Origin: Prevotella melaninogenica
GTDB lineage: Bacteria; Bacteroidota; Bacteroidia; Bacteroidales; Bacteroidaceae
Assembly (NCBI RefSeq): GCF_018127965.1
Contig: NZ_CP072350.1
Span: 372,001-436,000, forward strand
Reading direction: 5' to 3'
DNA length: 64,000 nt
Made by a program: the position numbers and the translations under genes. The notes beneath the pieces were generated by a model. It did no database searches. It was not told the DNA's origin and saw only the letters and a program-made list of their open reading frames with translations. This document shows positions 20,478 to 29,490 of this stretch, one piece after another. Positions within the stretch are counted from its first letter, which is position 1; every line of letters begins with the position of its first letter.

Positions 20478-22975
20478 CTACTTCTTCCTCCACTCCATAT
20501 ACCCTGCACCCGCAATCGCCAAGAGCAAGATAACAATCGCAATGTAAGCGATGGTCTCAGTGGTTGAGATACTTGTTGGGTGGAAGTCGAGGACTACGGT
20601 ATGCTTACCCGGCTTCACGCTCACAGCACGGAGGATATAGTTAACACGTCCGAGCTCTGCAGGCTGACCGTCGATAGTGGCTGTCCAACCAGGATAGTAG
20701 ATCTCAGAGAAGACGACAACACCACCATTCTTTGAGTTGACAGTGTATTGCAGGTTGTTAGGCTCATACTTATCGAGTTTCACGATTGCAGTAGAGTCGT
20801 TCGTCTTCGCCTGACCTAAAGCCGCCTCAAACTTCTTATCGGCTACAGCCTCATGGCGCACGTCAATCTTACCCACCTCGGCATACTCTGCGTTGGCATC
20901 GTCGACATAGTTGAGCTTATTGACAAACCAGCCGTTGCTCTGTGCATATGGGTTCTGTATTGGTGCCGTTGTGCCACCCTGCAGTGGAAGGATAAAGTAC
21001 TTCGTGTTCAGCATATTCAATACAGGGAAGGTTTTAACACCATCAACCGCCTGCATATTACCACCTGCAGCAGCAATCGCCTGCATCGTCTTCTGCATCT
21101 CAGGAGCGATGTAAGCATCAATCATCTCCTGATAACGACGGAGCTTAGCAGGGTGATAACCACCGATACTCTTATGGAAGTAAGAAGTCTCGTTCTCGTT
21201 GAAAGTGTTAGAAGCGAAGTTCAGCACACGATAGTCGAGGCTCTTGTCCTTATTAATCTCAAGGTCGGCTGCTGTTGGTTGCTGTGGCATATCGCGCTCA
21301 CTCTTTGGTACGAACATCTCGTCATTGAGATAACGCTTATCCACCTGCCACATATCAACGAGGCAAAGGACCAAAAGACCAGCCACCATATAGTCGGCAC
21401 GCAACTTCTTCATCTTATAAGCGAAGAGCAGCGCAAAGCCGATGAGGATAACGATAACCGAACGCCAAGCATCAGAGCTGACCATTGCAGCACGCATCGC
21501 AGAGACATTCGCGAGGATTGTTCCTGCTGTATTGCTGTCCATGCCCTGAATACTATTAATCATCTGGCGTTCCTGATCGCTGACAAATGGACCCATCATG
21601 TCTGGGAATACAGCCACTAAAAGGGCTACACCCGCTGTCAAACCAAGGCTGATATAAGCATACTTCATCTTCTGTCCTAAGAGTTCAGGCTCGTCAACAA
21701 GGCGTTTTAAGGTCAGTGCTGCCAAGAGCGGGATGGTGAACTCAGCGATAACAAGGATACTTGCCACCGTTCGGAACTTCGCATACATCGGGATGTAATC
21801 GAGGAAGAAGTTGGTAAAGCCCATGAAGTTATGACCCCATGAGAGAAGAACGGAGAGGATTGTAGCTGCTAAGAGTGCCCACTTCATCGTACCTTTCACC
21901 AAGAAAAGTCCTAAGATAAAGAGGAAGAGGACGAAGGCACCCACGTAAACTGGTCCGCTCGTACCCGGCTGTGTACCGAAATACTGTGGGAAAGCGTCAT
22001 AGAGCTGTGGAATCATTGACTGTATCTGTGGGTCAACCTTCGACATAGCCGTAGTGCTTTGGCTCAATGGAACACTCGCACCACCCTTTGCATCAGGTAC
22101 GAGTAAGGTCATCGTCTCATCAATGCCATAACTCCACTGCGTGATATAGTCGCGATCAAGACCAGAACTTGTCTGGTTGGCTCCATCAGCCTTCAGCAAC
22201 TCACTCTTGCCACGCATACTCTCTTTTTGATACTCCCATGTGTGGTAAAGGCTTGAGAGATTGATTAATATACCAATCAATGCCGCTACAGCCAATACGC
22301 CCGAAGCCTTGAGGAAACCCACGAGTTGCTTCTGGCGAACGGCTTGAACGAGATAGCCAATGACCATAAAGAGAACGATAAAGAGATAGTAATATGTCAT
22401 CTGCACGTGGTTGGCTTTCACCTCAAAGGCGGTGAAGATAGCCGTCACGATAAATCCCGACAGATAACGCCCACGATAAGCCAAGACAATACCGGCAATC
22501 ATTGGTGGAAGATAAGCCAATGCCATTACCTTCCAGAGGTGACCGGCAGCAATGATGATGAGGAAATAGGACGAGAAAGCCCACATGATACTACCCAATG
22601 CTGCCAACGACTGTCGGAAGTCAAAGGCTCGCAACAGAATATAAAAGCCTAAGAGATAGACAAAAGAAACCATACATTGTCTGGCAACCAAAGGTGGTAA
22701 GCGTTCATCACCTGCGAAAGTCCGTCTGTTGACTGATACGATGGTGACATCTGATAGGTAGGCATACCACCGAAGATGGCGTTTGTCCAGCGTGTTGCCT
22801 CACCAGTACGGTTCTGATACTCTGTCATTTCCTGTGCCGAACCGACACCTGCTGAGGCATCGTGGCGATAGAGAATCTTACCCTGAGTGACCGGAACGAA
22901 GAAGTAAGCGAACGAGATGACCGCAAACAACACGACTACCAGTACATCGGGTAGAAATCTTTTCCAAGTTTTCAT
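20478..22975 (-). pseudogene. yfhO: YfhO family membrane protein, one frameshift
   Basis: Large polytopic membrane protein of the YfhO family, thought to act in glycosylation of cell-envelope polymers. The N-terminal piece (start 22975, MKTWKRFLPDVLVVVLFAVISF) reads to NAYHLWLPDNVWFLL and stops at 22649. The remaining 700-odd residues continue in another frame from FVYLLGFYILLRAFDF. Adding one T to the TTTT run at 22662-22665 would restore WFLFVYLLGFY and give one protein of about 830 residues. A dozen or so membrane helices and a C-terminal beta-rich domain (ending YMEWRKK) follow. The frameshift is in a homopolymer, so it could be a sequencing error, a slippage-controlled switch or decay. 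Confidence 0.85.
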
Positions 22976-23018
22976 TTTTATTTAATTTTGCTTATGTCGG
23001 ACAAATGATTAATCTCTG

Positions 23019-23047
23019 CAAAGTTACAAAAAACTAAGAACTTACAA
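23019..23047 (-). promoter_or_regulatory. Promoter of yfhO
   Basis: On the minus strand TTG (23045-23047) precedes TAACTTTG (23019-23026) by 18 bases. It is about 45 bases from the start codon at 22975. On the plus strand a TACCTTTG at 23070-23077, five bases before the mtnN start, suggests a divergent promoter with an almost leaderless mtnN message. Confidence 0.55.
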
Positions 23048-23081
23048 TATCCAACTTGTAACTTTTTCGTACCTTTGCAGT

Positions 23082-23789
23082 ATGAAAATAGGAATCATCG
23101 TTGCGATGGACAAAGAGTTCGCGCAACTTAAAGCAATTCTTTCCAACACCGAGACGGAGCATTTCAACCATAAAGACTTCGTTACGGGACGGTTGGGAGA
23201 GAAGGAAATCATTCTGCAGCAGTGTGGTATCGGTAAGGTAAATTCTGCCATCGGTGCTGTAGAGATGATTAATCATTACCACCCTGACCTTGTTATCTCA
23301 AGTGGTTGTGCGGGTGGGGCTGACACTTCATTGGAGGTTACTGATGTGGTGGTGGCAACAGAGTGTGCTTACCACGATGCCTACTGTGGAGATGAGGTGG
23401 CTTACGGTCAGATTATCGGTATGCCTGCTCGCTTCAAGGCTCCTACGGAGTTGATTGAAAAGGCGCTGTCGTTGAACAACCTACCTGATTGTAAGGACCT
23501 GCATGTCAAGGCAGGACTGACCGTCAGTGGCGAGTGGTTTGTTAACTCACGTGAGAAGATGCAACAGATCATGGACCACTTTCCAGAGGCAACAGCTGTC
23601 GACATGGAGAGTTGTTCTATTGCGCAGGTCTGCCACATCTATCAAATCCCCTTCGTCTCCTTCCGTGTCATCAGCGATGTTCCGCTCAAAGACAACAAAG
23701 CCAGCCAGTACTACGACTTCTGGGAGCGCATCGCCAACGGCAGCTTTGAGGTAACAAGGCACTTTATAGAGGCAATTCATAATTCATAA
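23082..23789 (+). CDS. mtnN: 5'-methylthioadenosine/S-adenosylhomocysteine nucleosidase
   Basis: Cytosolic enzyme that removes adenine from methylthioadenosine and S-adenosylhomocysteine; the latter gives S-ribosylhomocysteine, the LuxS substrate. The 235 residues match MTA/SAH nucleosidase throughout: MKIGIIVAMDKE (Glu12), SSGCAGGAD (73-81), Met175-Glu176 in AVDMES, and catalytic Asp199 in RVISDVP. luxS follows 250 bp downstream on the same strand, so the two form a recycling pathway. The last codons (IHNS, stop) are part of an ATTCATAATTC repeat, so the natural C-terminus may have been replaced by a few residues. Confidence 0.95.
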   Translation: MKIGIIVAMDKEFAQLKAILSNTETEHFNHKDFVTGRLGEKEIILQQCGIGKVNSAIGAVEMINHYHPDLVISSGCAGGADTSLEVTDVVVATECAYHDAYCGDEVAYGQIIGMPARFKAPTELIEKALSLNNLPDCKDLHVKAGLTVSGEWFVNSREKMQQIMDHFPEATAVDMESCSIAQVCHIYQIPFVSFRVISDVPLKDNKASQYYDFWERIANGSFEVTRHFIEAIHNS

Positions 23790-24052
23790 TTCACAATTCA
23801 TAATTATGATTACCGATGTAAGCAGAGTTTATAGAAACAAACAACTTGTTTACTTGTCCGCTTGATTCTATCACGGAACTCAAAACAAGCAGATTTCCGT
23901 TTAGCTAACAAAACCCACAAAGACCTAAAGACGTGGATAATACTTATGCTGACATCGGTAATCATAATTATGAATTTTGAATTATGAATTTTGAATTATG
24001 AATTTTGAATTATGAATTAATAACGGATTTTGAATTATGAATTCTGAATTAA
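23773..24052. repeat. ATTCATAATTC / GAATTATGAATT repeats between mtnN and luxS
   Basis: Two blocks flank the intergenic space: CATAATTCATAATTCAC at the mtnN stop and ATTATGAATTTTGAATTATG repeated up to the luxS start. They are inverted relative to each other. The same family is found near 19700, 44195, 53835 and 59262. Confidence 0.8.
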
Positions 24053-24531
24053 ACAAGATTCCTTCCTTTACCATTGACCACGAGCGTTTGCTGCGTGGCA
24101 TTTATGTGAGTCGTAAGGACGAGGTGGGTGGCGAGACCGTTACCACCTTCGACATCCGTATGAAAGAACCCAATCGTGAGCCAGTGTTGCACGTTGGTGC
24201 TATCCACGCTATTGAACACTTGGCTGCTACCTTCCTCCGCAATGATGACGAGTGGAAAGACCGTGTTATCTATTGGGGTCCTATGGGCTGCCTGACTGGT
24301 AACTACCTCATCCTTCGTGGCGACCTTGAGTCGAAAGAGATTGTCGACCTCATGCGCCGCACCTTCCAATTCGTTGCCGACTTCGAGGGTGAAATCCCTG
24401 GTGCTGCCCCACGCGACTGTGGTAACTACCTGCTCCACGACCTGCCTATGGCGAAGTGGGAGTCACGTAAGTTCCTCACCGAGGTGCTGGACAACATCAC
24501 CGATGCCAACCTCGTTTATCCGGAAAAGTAG
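24037..24531 (+). CDS. luxS: S-ribosylhomocysteine lyase LuxS
   Basis: Iron/zinc enzyme that splits S-ribosylhomocysteine into homocysteine and DPD, the precursor of the AI-2 signal. The 164 residues contain the metal site HAIEH (57-61) with Cys128 in RDCGN, the catalytic Cys85 in GPMGC and the family signature FTIDHERLLRGIYVSRKD near the N-terminus. The start lies in a dispersed repeat: MNSELN is read from ATGAATTCTGAATTAAAC, and no other ATG is near the conserved KIPSF. The stop TAG is the first triplet of a TAGACAAG repeat. Activity should be normal because all key residues are present. Confidence 0.96.
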   Translation: MNSELNKIPSFTIDHERLLRGIYVSRKDEVGGETVTTFDIRMKEPNREPVLHVGAIHAIEHLAATFLRNDDEWKDRVIYWGPMGCLTGNYLILRGDLESKEIVDLMRRTFQFVADFEGEIPGAAPRDCGNYLLHDLPMAKWESRKFLTEVLDNITDANLVYPEK

Positions 24532-24695
24532 ACAAGTTAACAAGTTGACAAGTGAACGAGTTGCTTGCGGGGAAGACAAAGTAACATGGTGAACGAGTAG
24601 ACAAGTGAACGAGTAGACAAGTAAACAAGTTGCTTGCGAAGAAGGAAGACAAAGTAACATAGTTAACAAGTTAGACGAGTTAACAAGTTGCTTGG
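24529..24695. repeat. ACAAGTAGAC/ACGAGT tract after luxS
   Basis: Units TAGACAAGTTAAC, GACAAGTGAACGAGTTGCTTG and GACAAAGTAACAT repeat about three times, beginning inside the luxS stop codon. Confidence 0.75.
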
Positions 24696-24727
24696 GGATA
24701 AAGAGAAAAAAGCAGTGTTAGAGATTT

Positions 24728-24764
24728 AAAAGGGCGTTAATTCCATGTGAATTAACGCCCTTTT
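24728..24764 (+). terminator. Perfect 16-bp hairpin downstream of luxS
   Basis: AAAAGGGCGTTAATTC pairs exactly with GAATTAACGCCCTTTT over a 5-nt loop. It ends in TTTT and is a good intrinsic terminator. The same sequence block (AAGGGCGTTA..) is the core of a dispersed repeat family near 16570, 40100, 44750, 54090 and 60710. Confidence 0.75.
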
Positions 24765-24927
24765 GGCTTGCTAAAGATGCCCTTTAGCCTTTGAACTTTG
24801 AGGTTTGAACTTTGAACTTTATGATATGAACTTGAAACATTGATGTTTGAACATTGAACTTGGAACTTTCGGTGACTACGAAACGATGCGGATATAGCAA
24901 CAATGCAAAAAAAATAACGATTTTTTC

Positions 24928-24957
24928 TTGTTTTAAAAAAAACATTTTGTATATTCG
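24928..24957 (+). promoter_or_regulatory. Promoter upstream of the 25.3-kb barrel gene
   Basis: TTG (24928-24930), 19-base spacer, TATATTCG (24950-24957). It implies a 5' leader of about 340 bases before the ATG at 25308. Nothing further was recognised in the leader. Confidence 0.6.
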
Positions 24958-25307
24958 CAGCGTGTTAATATAAAGACTACGATTGATAGACAAGTTTTAA
25001 ATTATGAAATACACCTCTTGTAGAGAATATAATTGCAGGCAAACTGATAGAAAAGTTCGGTTTATGCCTGTAAAATCCATTCGGTTCTTTTCGCCCAAGA
25101 ACTCTAATCATTATTGGACAGAGTATGATCAGACAAAAACGTAGGATATGGCTAAAATGCTCTACCTTCTTGATATATCTTAGAAAGAATCTTCTGGATT
25201 TACAACCTACAAGCAAGCGTTATTTCCTTACCTAAAAGATAATTTAGAGGAATCTCTATTCCCCCATACCTTTTGTAAACAATACGAATCAAACATTGAG
25301 AATAAAT

Positions 25308-28271
25308 ATGAAAACCTTTTGTACAGCTTTAATTTTGTTATGCCTTACCGTCTGCATATCAGCACAAACCTCAGACAATACTATTACCATTGAAGGTAGA
25401 GTGCAAGATTTTGTTACTCATGTAGATGTCCCTGGTTGCTTAGTTGAAGTGCTAAATGCTAATGACAGCTCAGTCGTTGCTTCACAGAAGGCTCTTAAAG
25501 AATATCAGAGTGGTGAACAGAGCTGGAAAACATCTGAATATTGGATAACGATTCCACGTAAGGAGGGTGATTATATCCTTCGCGTTACCGAGGATGGTTT
25601 TATGCCTACCTATGTAAAGCTCCCACTGCATCACTTTTACAAGCGAGAGATAAGTAGAGAAGTTGGTACCATCTTTCTGAAGCGCCCTAAAACAGTAGAC
25701 TTAAAAGAGGTGGTTGTTAAGGCTACAAAGGTGAAGTTCTATCATAAAGGCGACACGATTGTTTATAATGCTGATGCTTTCCAGTTAGGTGAAGGCTCTA
25801 TGCTCGACGCCCTTATTCGTCAATTGCCTGGTGCTGAACTAAGCAAGGATGGACGCATATATGTTAATGGCAAGTTTGTTGAGAGTTTGCTCCTCAATGG
25901 AAAAGATTTTTTCCGTGGAGATAATACTGTTATGTTTGAGAATCTGCCTACTTATATGGTAAACCAAGTAAAGGTGTATGACCGTCTTGGCGAAAATAGT
26001 CGTTTTCTCGGGCAAGAGGTGGCAGGAGATAAGAAATACGTGATGGATGTTCAACTGAAAAAGCAATACAACATTGGATGGGTAGGTAATGTGGAAACAG
26101 GTGGAGGAACAAAGGAACGCTACTTGGCTCGTCTGTTTGCTATGCGGTTTACTGATCACTCCCGTTTGGCTGTCTATGGAAATATGAACAATCTAAATGA
26201 CGACCGTAAGCCAGGTGAGAATGACAACTGGTCGCCTTCTGATCTTTTTGGTGGGTTGACACAGCAACAGTTAGGAGGTCTTGACTATAATATAGATGCA
26301 CGCAGTGGTAAGTATAAACTTAGTGGAAATGCACAGGTTAGGCATGCTGACAACACGATAGTGAATAACACTAATCGTACAAATTTCCTTGCTAACGGAG
26401 ATACATACGACCGTATTGTAGCTAATAATAGAAATCACAATTTTACTCTCTCCACCGATCATCAGTTTTATTTTGAGTTTAAGAATGCCAACTTGAATAT
26501 CAAGCCACGTTTTAACTACCAATATTATAACAATAAAAGCGGATATTCTTCGCTGACGCTTAATCGTAGTTTTGCATCTTTCTCAAAGGCACAGTTGGAT
26601 AGTTTGTACACACCAATGATAGGCAGGGAGTTGGTTCGCATAGCTATTAACAGAAATCTTCGCAATGGATTATCAATTGGACATTCTTTAGAAGGTTCGG
26701 TTTCGATGGAGTCGTTAATTAAGTTCAAGCATTCTCCCGACCATATCACCCTTTATGCTGACGCTTCTTTGAGGCATGCTACTGAGGATAGCTTTGACCG
26801 TAACCGCATTGATTATTATACCAATGGTCTGCAAAGTAATACAGACTTCCGCAACCGATATTTCAACAACCGTCCTGACCACGGCTACAGCATGACAGGT
26901 AAAGTGACTTACAGCTATTTAGTAAAGCGGGGCTTGTTCTTCGACTTTAGTTATAAATACAATCGGACTACCTCAAACCGATATTCTTCACTCTATCGTC
27001 TTGACCAGTTAGCAGATTGGGGAATTAATTCAGAGCACGAGCTTGGAATACTTCCTTCTGTGGATGCTTATAACAGAGTAATGGATATTCATAATAGTTA
27101 TGACAGCAGGCAGACTGATAATACCCATACCCTCGGTGCCTTTCTTGTATGGAATAAGAAAACGACGAAGTCGGAGTGGTGGGCACAGCTTGTACCTAAT
27201 TTATCGCTGCTTTCACGGACGATGCATTATCATAGTGGAAATGTAGATACGACTTTTACGAAACGTTCTATACTTTACAATATGTATAGTACGTTCATCA
27301 AATGGCGTAGTACTGATCACAAATATGAATTCATGCTTCAATATCATGTGAACGGGCAAGCTCCAGACATGAACCTGTTTGTAAACATCCTCAATACCAC
27401 TGATCCATTAAACGTAACAATGGGTAATACCAACTTGAAACCATCCTATAAGCACGAACTTATATCCCACTTCCTACGTATATATCCGAAAAAAGGACTG
27501 ATGTGGTTAATAGAGGCTCAATATATCCCCACTGTTAACGCTATTGCTATGGGCTATACCTACGACAAGGCTACAGGAAAGCGAACATTCAGACCAGACA
27601 ATGTGAATGGTAATTGGCACGGTCAGTTTGCTTTAGGTGGTGCTGGACCATTGACCAAAAATCGCAAGTTGGATTTTAAAGCTATGGCTGGGTTAAGATA
27701 TGAGAAGAGTGTCGACCTCATTGGTTTGGTAGGCATGTCTGCAGCTAATAGGAGCATAGTAGAATCGTTAAACTACATTGGTGATTTACAGCTGAACTAT
27801 AGGCTTGGACAATCTTCCATAGGTTTCATTAGTAAAGGAAACTGGGCACATGTCGATGGTACTCGTGAAGACTTTGAGGCTTTTAACGTGAGTGATTTCA
27901 ATTACGGCTTAACAGCACAATTACAGTTGCCATGGGATTTCCGACTTGGGACTGACCTGACAATGTATAGTCGCCGAGGTTATTTAGATAAGTCGATGAA
28001 TAGCGATGATTTGGTGTGGAACGCCCGTCTATCACGCTCATTCTTCAAAGGACAGCTTACCTTATTGCTTGATGGCTTCGACATTCTTGGTCAACTGAAT
28101 AATGTCACACGGACGATGAATGCACAAGGAATCACAGAAACTTACAGTAATGTTATTCCCCGCTACGTGATGTTACATGCCGTCTATCACTTCAATATTA
28201 TTCCTAAGAAAAATGAAAAGTATAAGACCCTTCCAAGTCTGAACTTTGAACTTTTTACCTTTGAACTTTGA
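25308..28271 (+). CDS. Outer-membrane beta-barrel protein, TonB-receptor type
   Basis: Predicted outer-membrane protein of 987 residues. The ATG at 25308 is preferred because MKTFCTALILLCLTVCISAQ is a clean signal peptide. A carboxypeptidase-regulatory-like beta domain follows (TITIEGRVQDFVTHVDVPG), then a plug-like region (VVVKATKVKFYHKGDTIVYNAD, QLPGAELSKDGRIYVNGK) and a large barrel. This matches the OMP_b-brl_3 type of TonB-linked protein, not SusC; no SusD follows. The substrate is unknown. The last residues (LNFELFTFEL) are encoded by AACTTTGAACTTT repeat DNA, so the usual aromatic C-terminal strand signal has been changed or lies before it. Confidence 0.82.
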   Translation: MKTFCTALILLCLTVCISAQTSDNTITIEGRVQDFVTHVDVPGCLVEVLNANDSSVVASQKALKEYQSGEQSWKTSEYWITIPRKEGDYILRVTEDGFMPTYVKLPLHHFYKREISREVGTIFLKRPKTVDLKEVVVKATKVKFYHKGDTIVYNADAFQLGEGSMLDALIRQLPGAELSKDGRIYVNGKFVESLLLNGKDFFRGDNTVMFENLPTYMVNQVKVYDRLGENSRFLGQEVAGDKKYVMDVQLKKQYNIGWVGNVETGGGTKERYLARLFAMRFTDHSRLAVYGNMNNLNDDRKPGENDNWSPSDLFGGLTQQQLGGLDYNIDARSGKYKLSGNAQVRHADNTIVNNTNRTNFLANGDTYDRIVANNRNHNFTLSTDHQFYFEFKNANLNIKPRFNYQYYNNKSGYSSLTLNRSFASFSKAQLDSLYTPMIGRELVRIAINRNLRNGLSIGHSLEGSVSMESLIKFKHSPDHITLYADASLRHATEDSFDRNRIDYYTNGLQSNTDFRNRYFNNRPDHGYSMTGKVTYSYLVKRGLFFDFSYKYNRTTSNRYSSLYRLDQLADWGINSEHELGILPSVDAYNRVMDIHNSYDSRQTDNTHTLGAFLVWNKKTTKSEWWAQLVPNLSLLSRTMHYHSGNVDTTFTKRSILYNMYSTFIKWRSTDHKYEFMLQYHVNGQAPDMNLFVNILNTTDPLNVTMGNTNLKPSYKHELISHFLRIYPKKGLMWLIEAQYIPTVNAIAMGYTYDKATGKRTFRPDNVNGNWHGQFALGGAGPLTKNRKLDFKAMAGLRYEKSVDLIGLVGMSAANRSIVESLNYIGDLQLNYRLGQSSIGFISKGNWAHVDGTREDFEAFNVSDFNYGLTAQLQLPWDFRLGTDLTMYSRRGYLDKSMNSDDLVWNARLSRSFFKGQLTLLLDGFDILGQLNNVTRTMNAQGITETYSNVIPRYVMLHAVYHFNIIPKKNEKYKTLPSLNFELFTFEL

Positions 28272-28430
28272 GTTTTGAACATTGAACTTTATGATTTGAA
28301 ACTACGAATTTCTCTAATGACACGAATTATTTTGCAATAAGGCTTCGCGTAATTAGAGAAATTCGTAGTCATTAATGGTTCATATCATAAAGTTCAAAGT
28401 TCAAAGTTCAAACCTCAAAGTATAATTAAA
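28240..28430. repeat. Inverted AATTCGTAGT repeat between convergent genes
   Basis: ACTACGAATTTCTCTAAT (28301-28318) pairs perfectly with 28352-28369. TTGAACTTT units outside it pair with AAAGTTCAA units on the other side. The structure fills the gap between the barrel gene and the OmpA-type gene and could end transcription from both sides. Confidence 0.75.
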
Positions 28431-28435
28431 TAGAA

Positions 28436-29113
28436 TTAGAGTGAACCGTTGTTTGCCTGACGAACCATCTCAGATGATGCATAGAGGTAAACCTCTACAC
28501 GGCGGTTAGCCTGACTAACAGTCTTGTTCTCGATAGGGTTGGCACTACCGAAGCCCTGTACTGAACGAATCTGACGGCTGCTTACGCCACGACTCTTGAG
28601 GTAAGATGATACCGCATCAGCACGACGCTGTGACAATGGGAGGTTGATGTTGTCGTTACCAGAAGCATCAGTGTAACCCTGGATAGCAACGTCACAGTTA
28701 GAGTTGCGCTGCATCAAAGAAGCGAACTTTGTGAGGTCGTTCTTAGCAGCTGCGCTGAGGTTTGAACCGTTCAATGGGAAGAGGATACCAGAGTCGAAGG
28801 TAACCTTCACACAGTCTAAACCATTAGCATCTGTCACCTTGTCGACACGTGCGTTTGGCAACTGCTGTGCTGCCTCGCGTGCTACCTTGTCCATGTGACG
28901 ACCGATGAGGGCACCTGCACCAGCACCTACAGCACCACCGATAGCAGCACCAATAGCTGTACTCTTACCATTACGACCTATAATCTGACCGACGATACCG
29001 CCTAATGCTGCACCAGCACCGCCACCGATTAATGCACCTGTACCTTGCTTTGTCTGACAACTTACGACAGTGAGGAGACACATTCCTGCTGCCATCATTT
29101 TCATATTCTTCAT
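28436..29113 (-). CDS. OmpA-type lipoprotein with glycine zipper
   Basis: Lipoprotein of 225 residues that should tether the outer membrane to peptidoglycan. ATG 29113 gives a signal peptide ending in a lipobox (MKNMKMMAAGMCLLTVVSC). A Gly/Ala-rich zipper follows (GALIGGGAGAALGGIVGQ, AIGAAIGGAVGAGAGALIG). The C-terminal OmpA domain is complete: VTFDSGILFPLNGS, VAIQGYTDASGND, LSQRRADAVSSYL, and NRRVEVYL near the end. The gene is monocistronic, with TAACTTTG at 29194-29201 (minus strand) as the likely -7 box. It resembles YiaD/Pal-like proteins. Confidence 0.92.
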   Translation of the reverse strand: MKNMKMMAAGMCLLTVVSCQTKQGTGALIGGGAGAALGGIVGQIIGRNGKSTAIGAAIGGAVGAGAGALIGRHMDKVAREAAQQLPNARVDKVTDANGLDCVKVTFDSGILFPLNGSNLSAAAKNDLTKFASLMQRNSNCDVAIQGYTDASGNDNINLPLSQRRADAVSSYLKSRGVSSRQIRSVQGFGSANPIENKTVSQANRRVEVYLYASSEMVRQANNGSL

Positions 29114-29490
29114 AATCAAACGTATTTATTGATTAATATCTTTTACCTTTCGGCTTGGCTTTTCAGCCGCACCTTAATTCATTTTAATTCGTGCAAAGTT
29201 AAACAAATATATGCCATTGGGCACGCATTGCCAACATTTTTTTGTATTTTTGCAAAAAATAAAGCTAACTCGGCAAAGTGAAGCAAGTTTCGTTTGCACT
29301 CATTTGCATTATTTTTTGCAAAGGATAGGCTGGTATTAGCAAGTGGGAACGGGGTTCCTTTGTTCTTGACATTCTCAGCCGTATCTGTGTGCAAAGTTAG
29401 TGTTTCAGGGCATACTCGCAAAAGGGAAATGCCTATAATAGCATGGGAAATCCCCTAAAGATGCAAAATAAGAAATAGAATAATATATTT
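29114..29490. other. Spacer between divergent OmpA-type and proS genes
   Basis: It contains the -7 box of the OmpA-type gene and several TTGCAAA motifs near 29250-29320. The proS promoter could not be assigned with confidence. Confidence 0.4.

Noticed and set aside
20853..21620. 255-codon frame opposite yfhO
   Set aside because: It lies antisense to the well-supported YfhO coding sequence and has no recognisable features.
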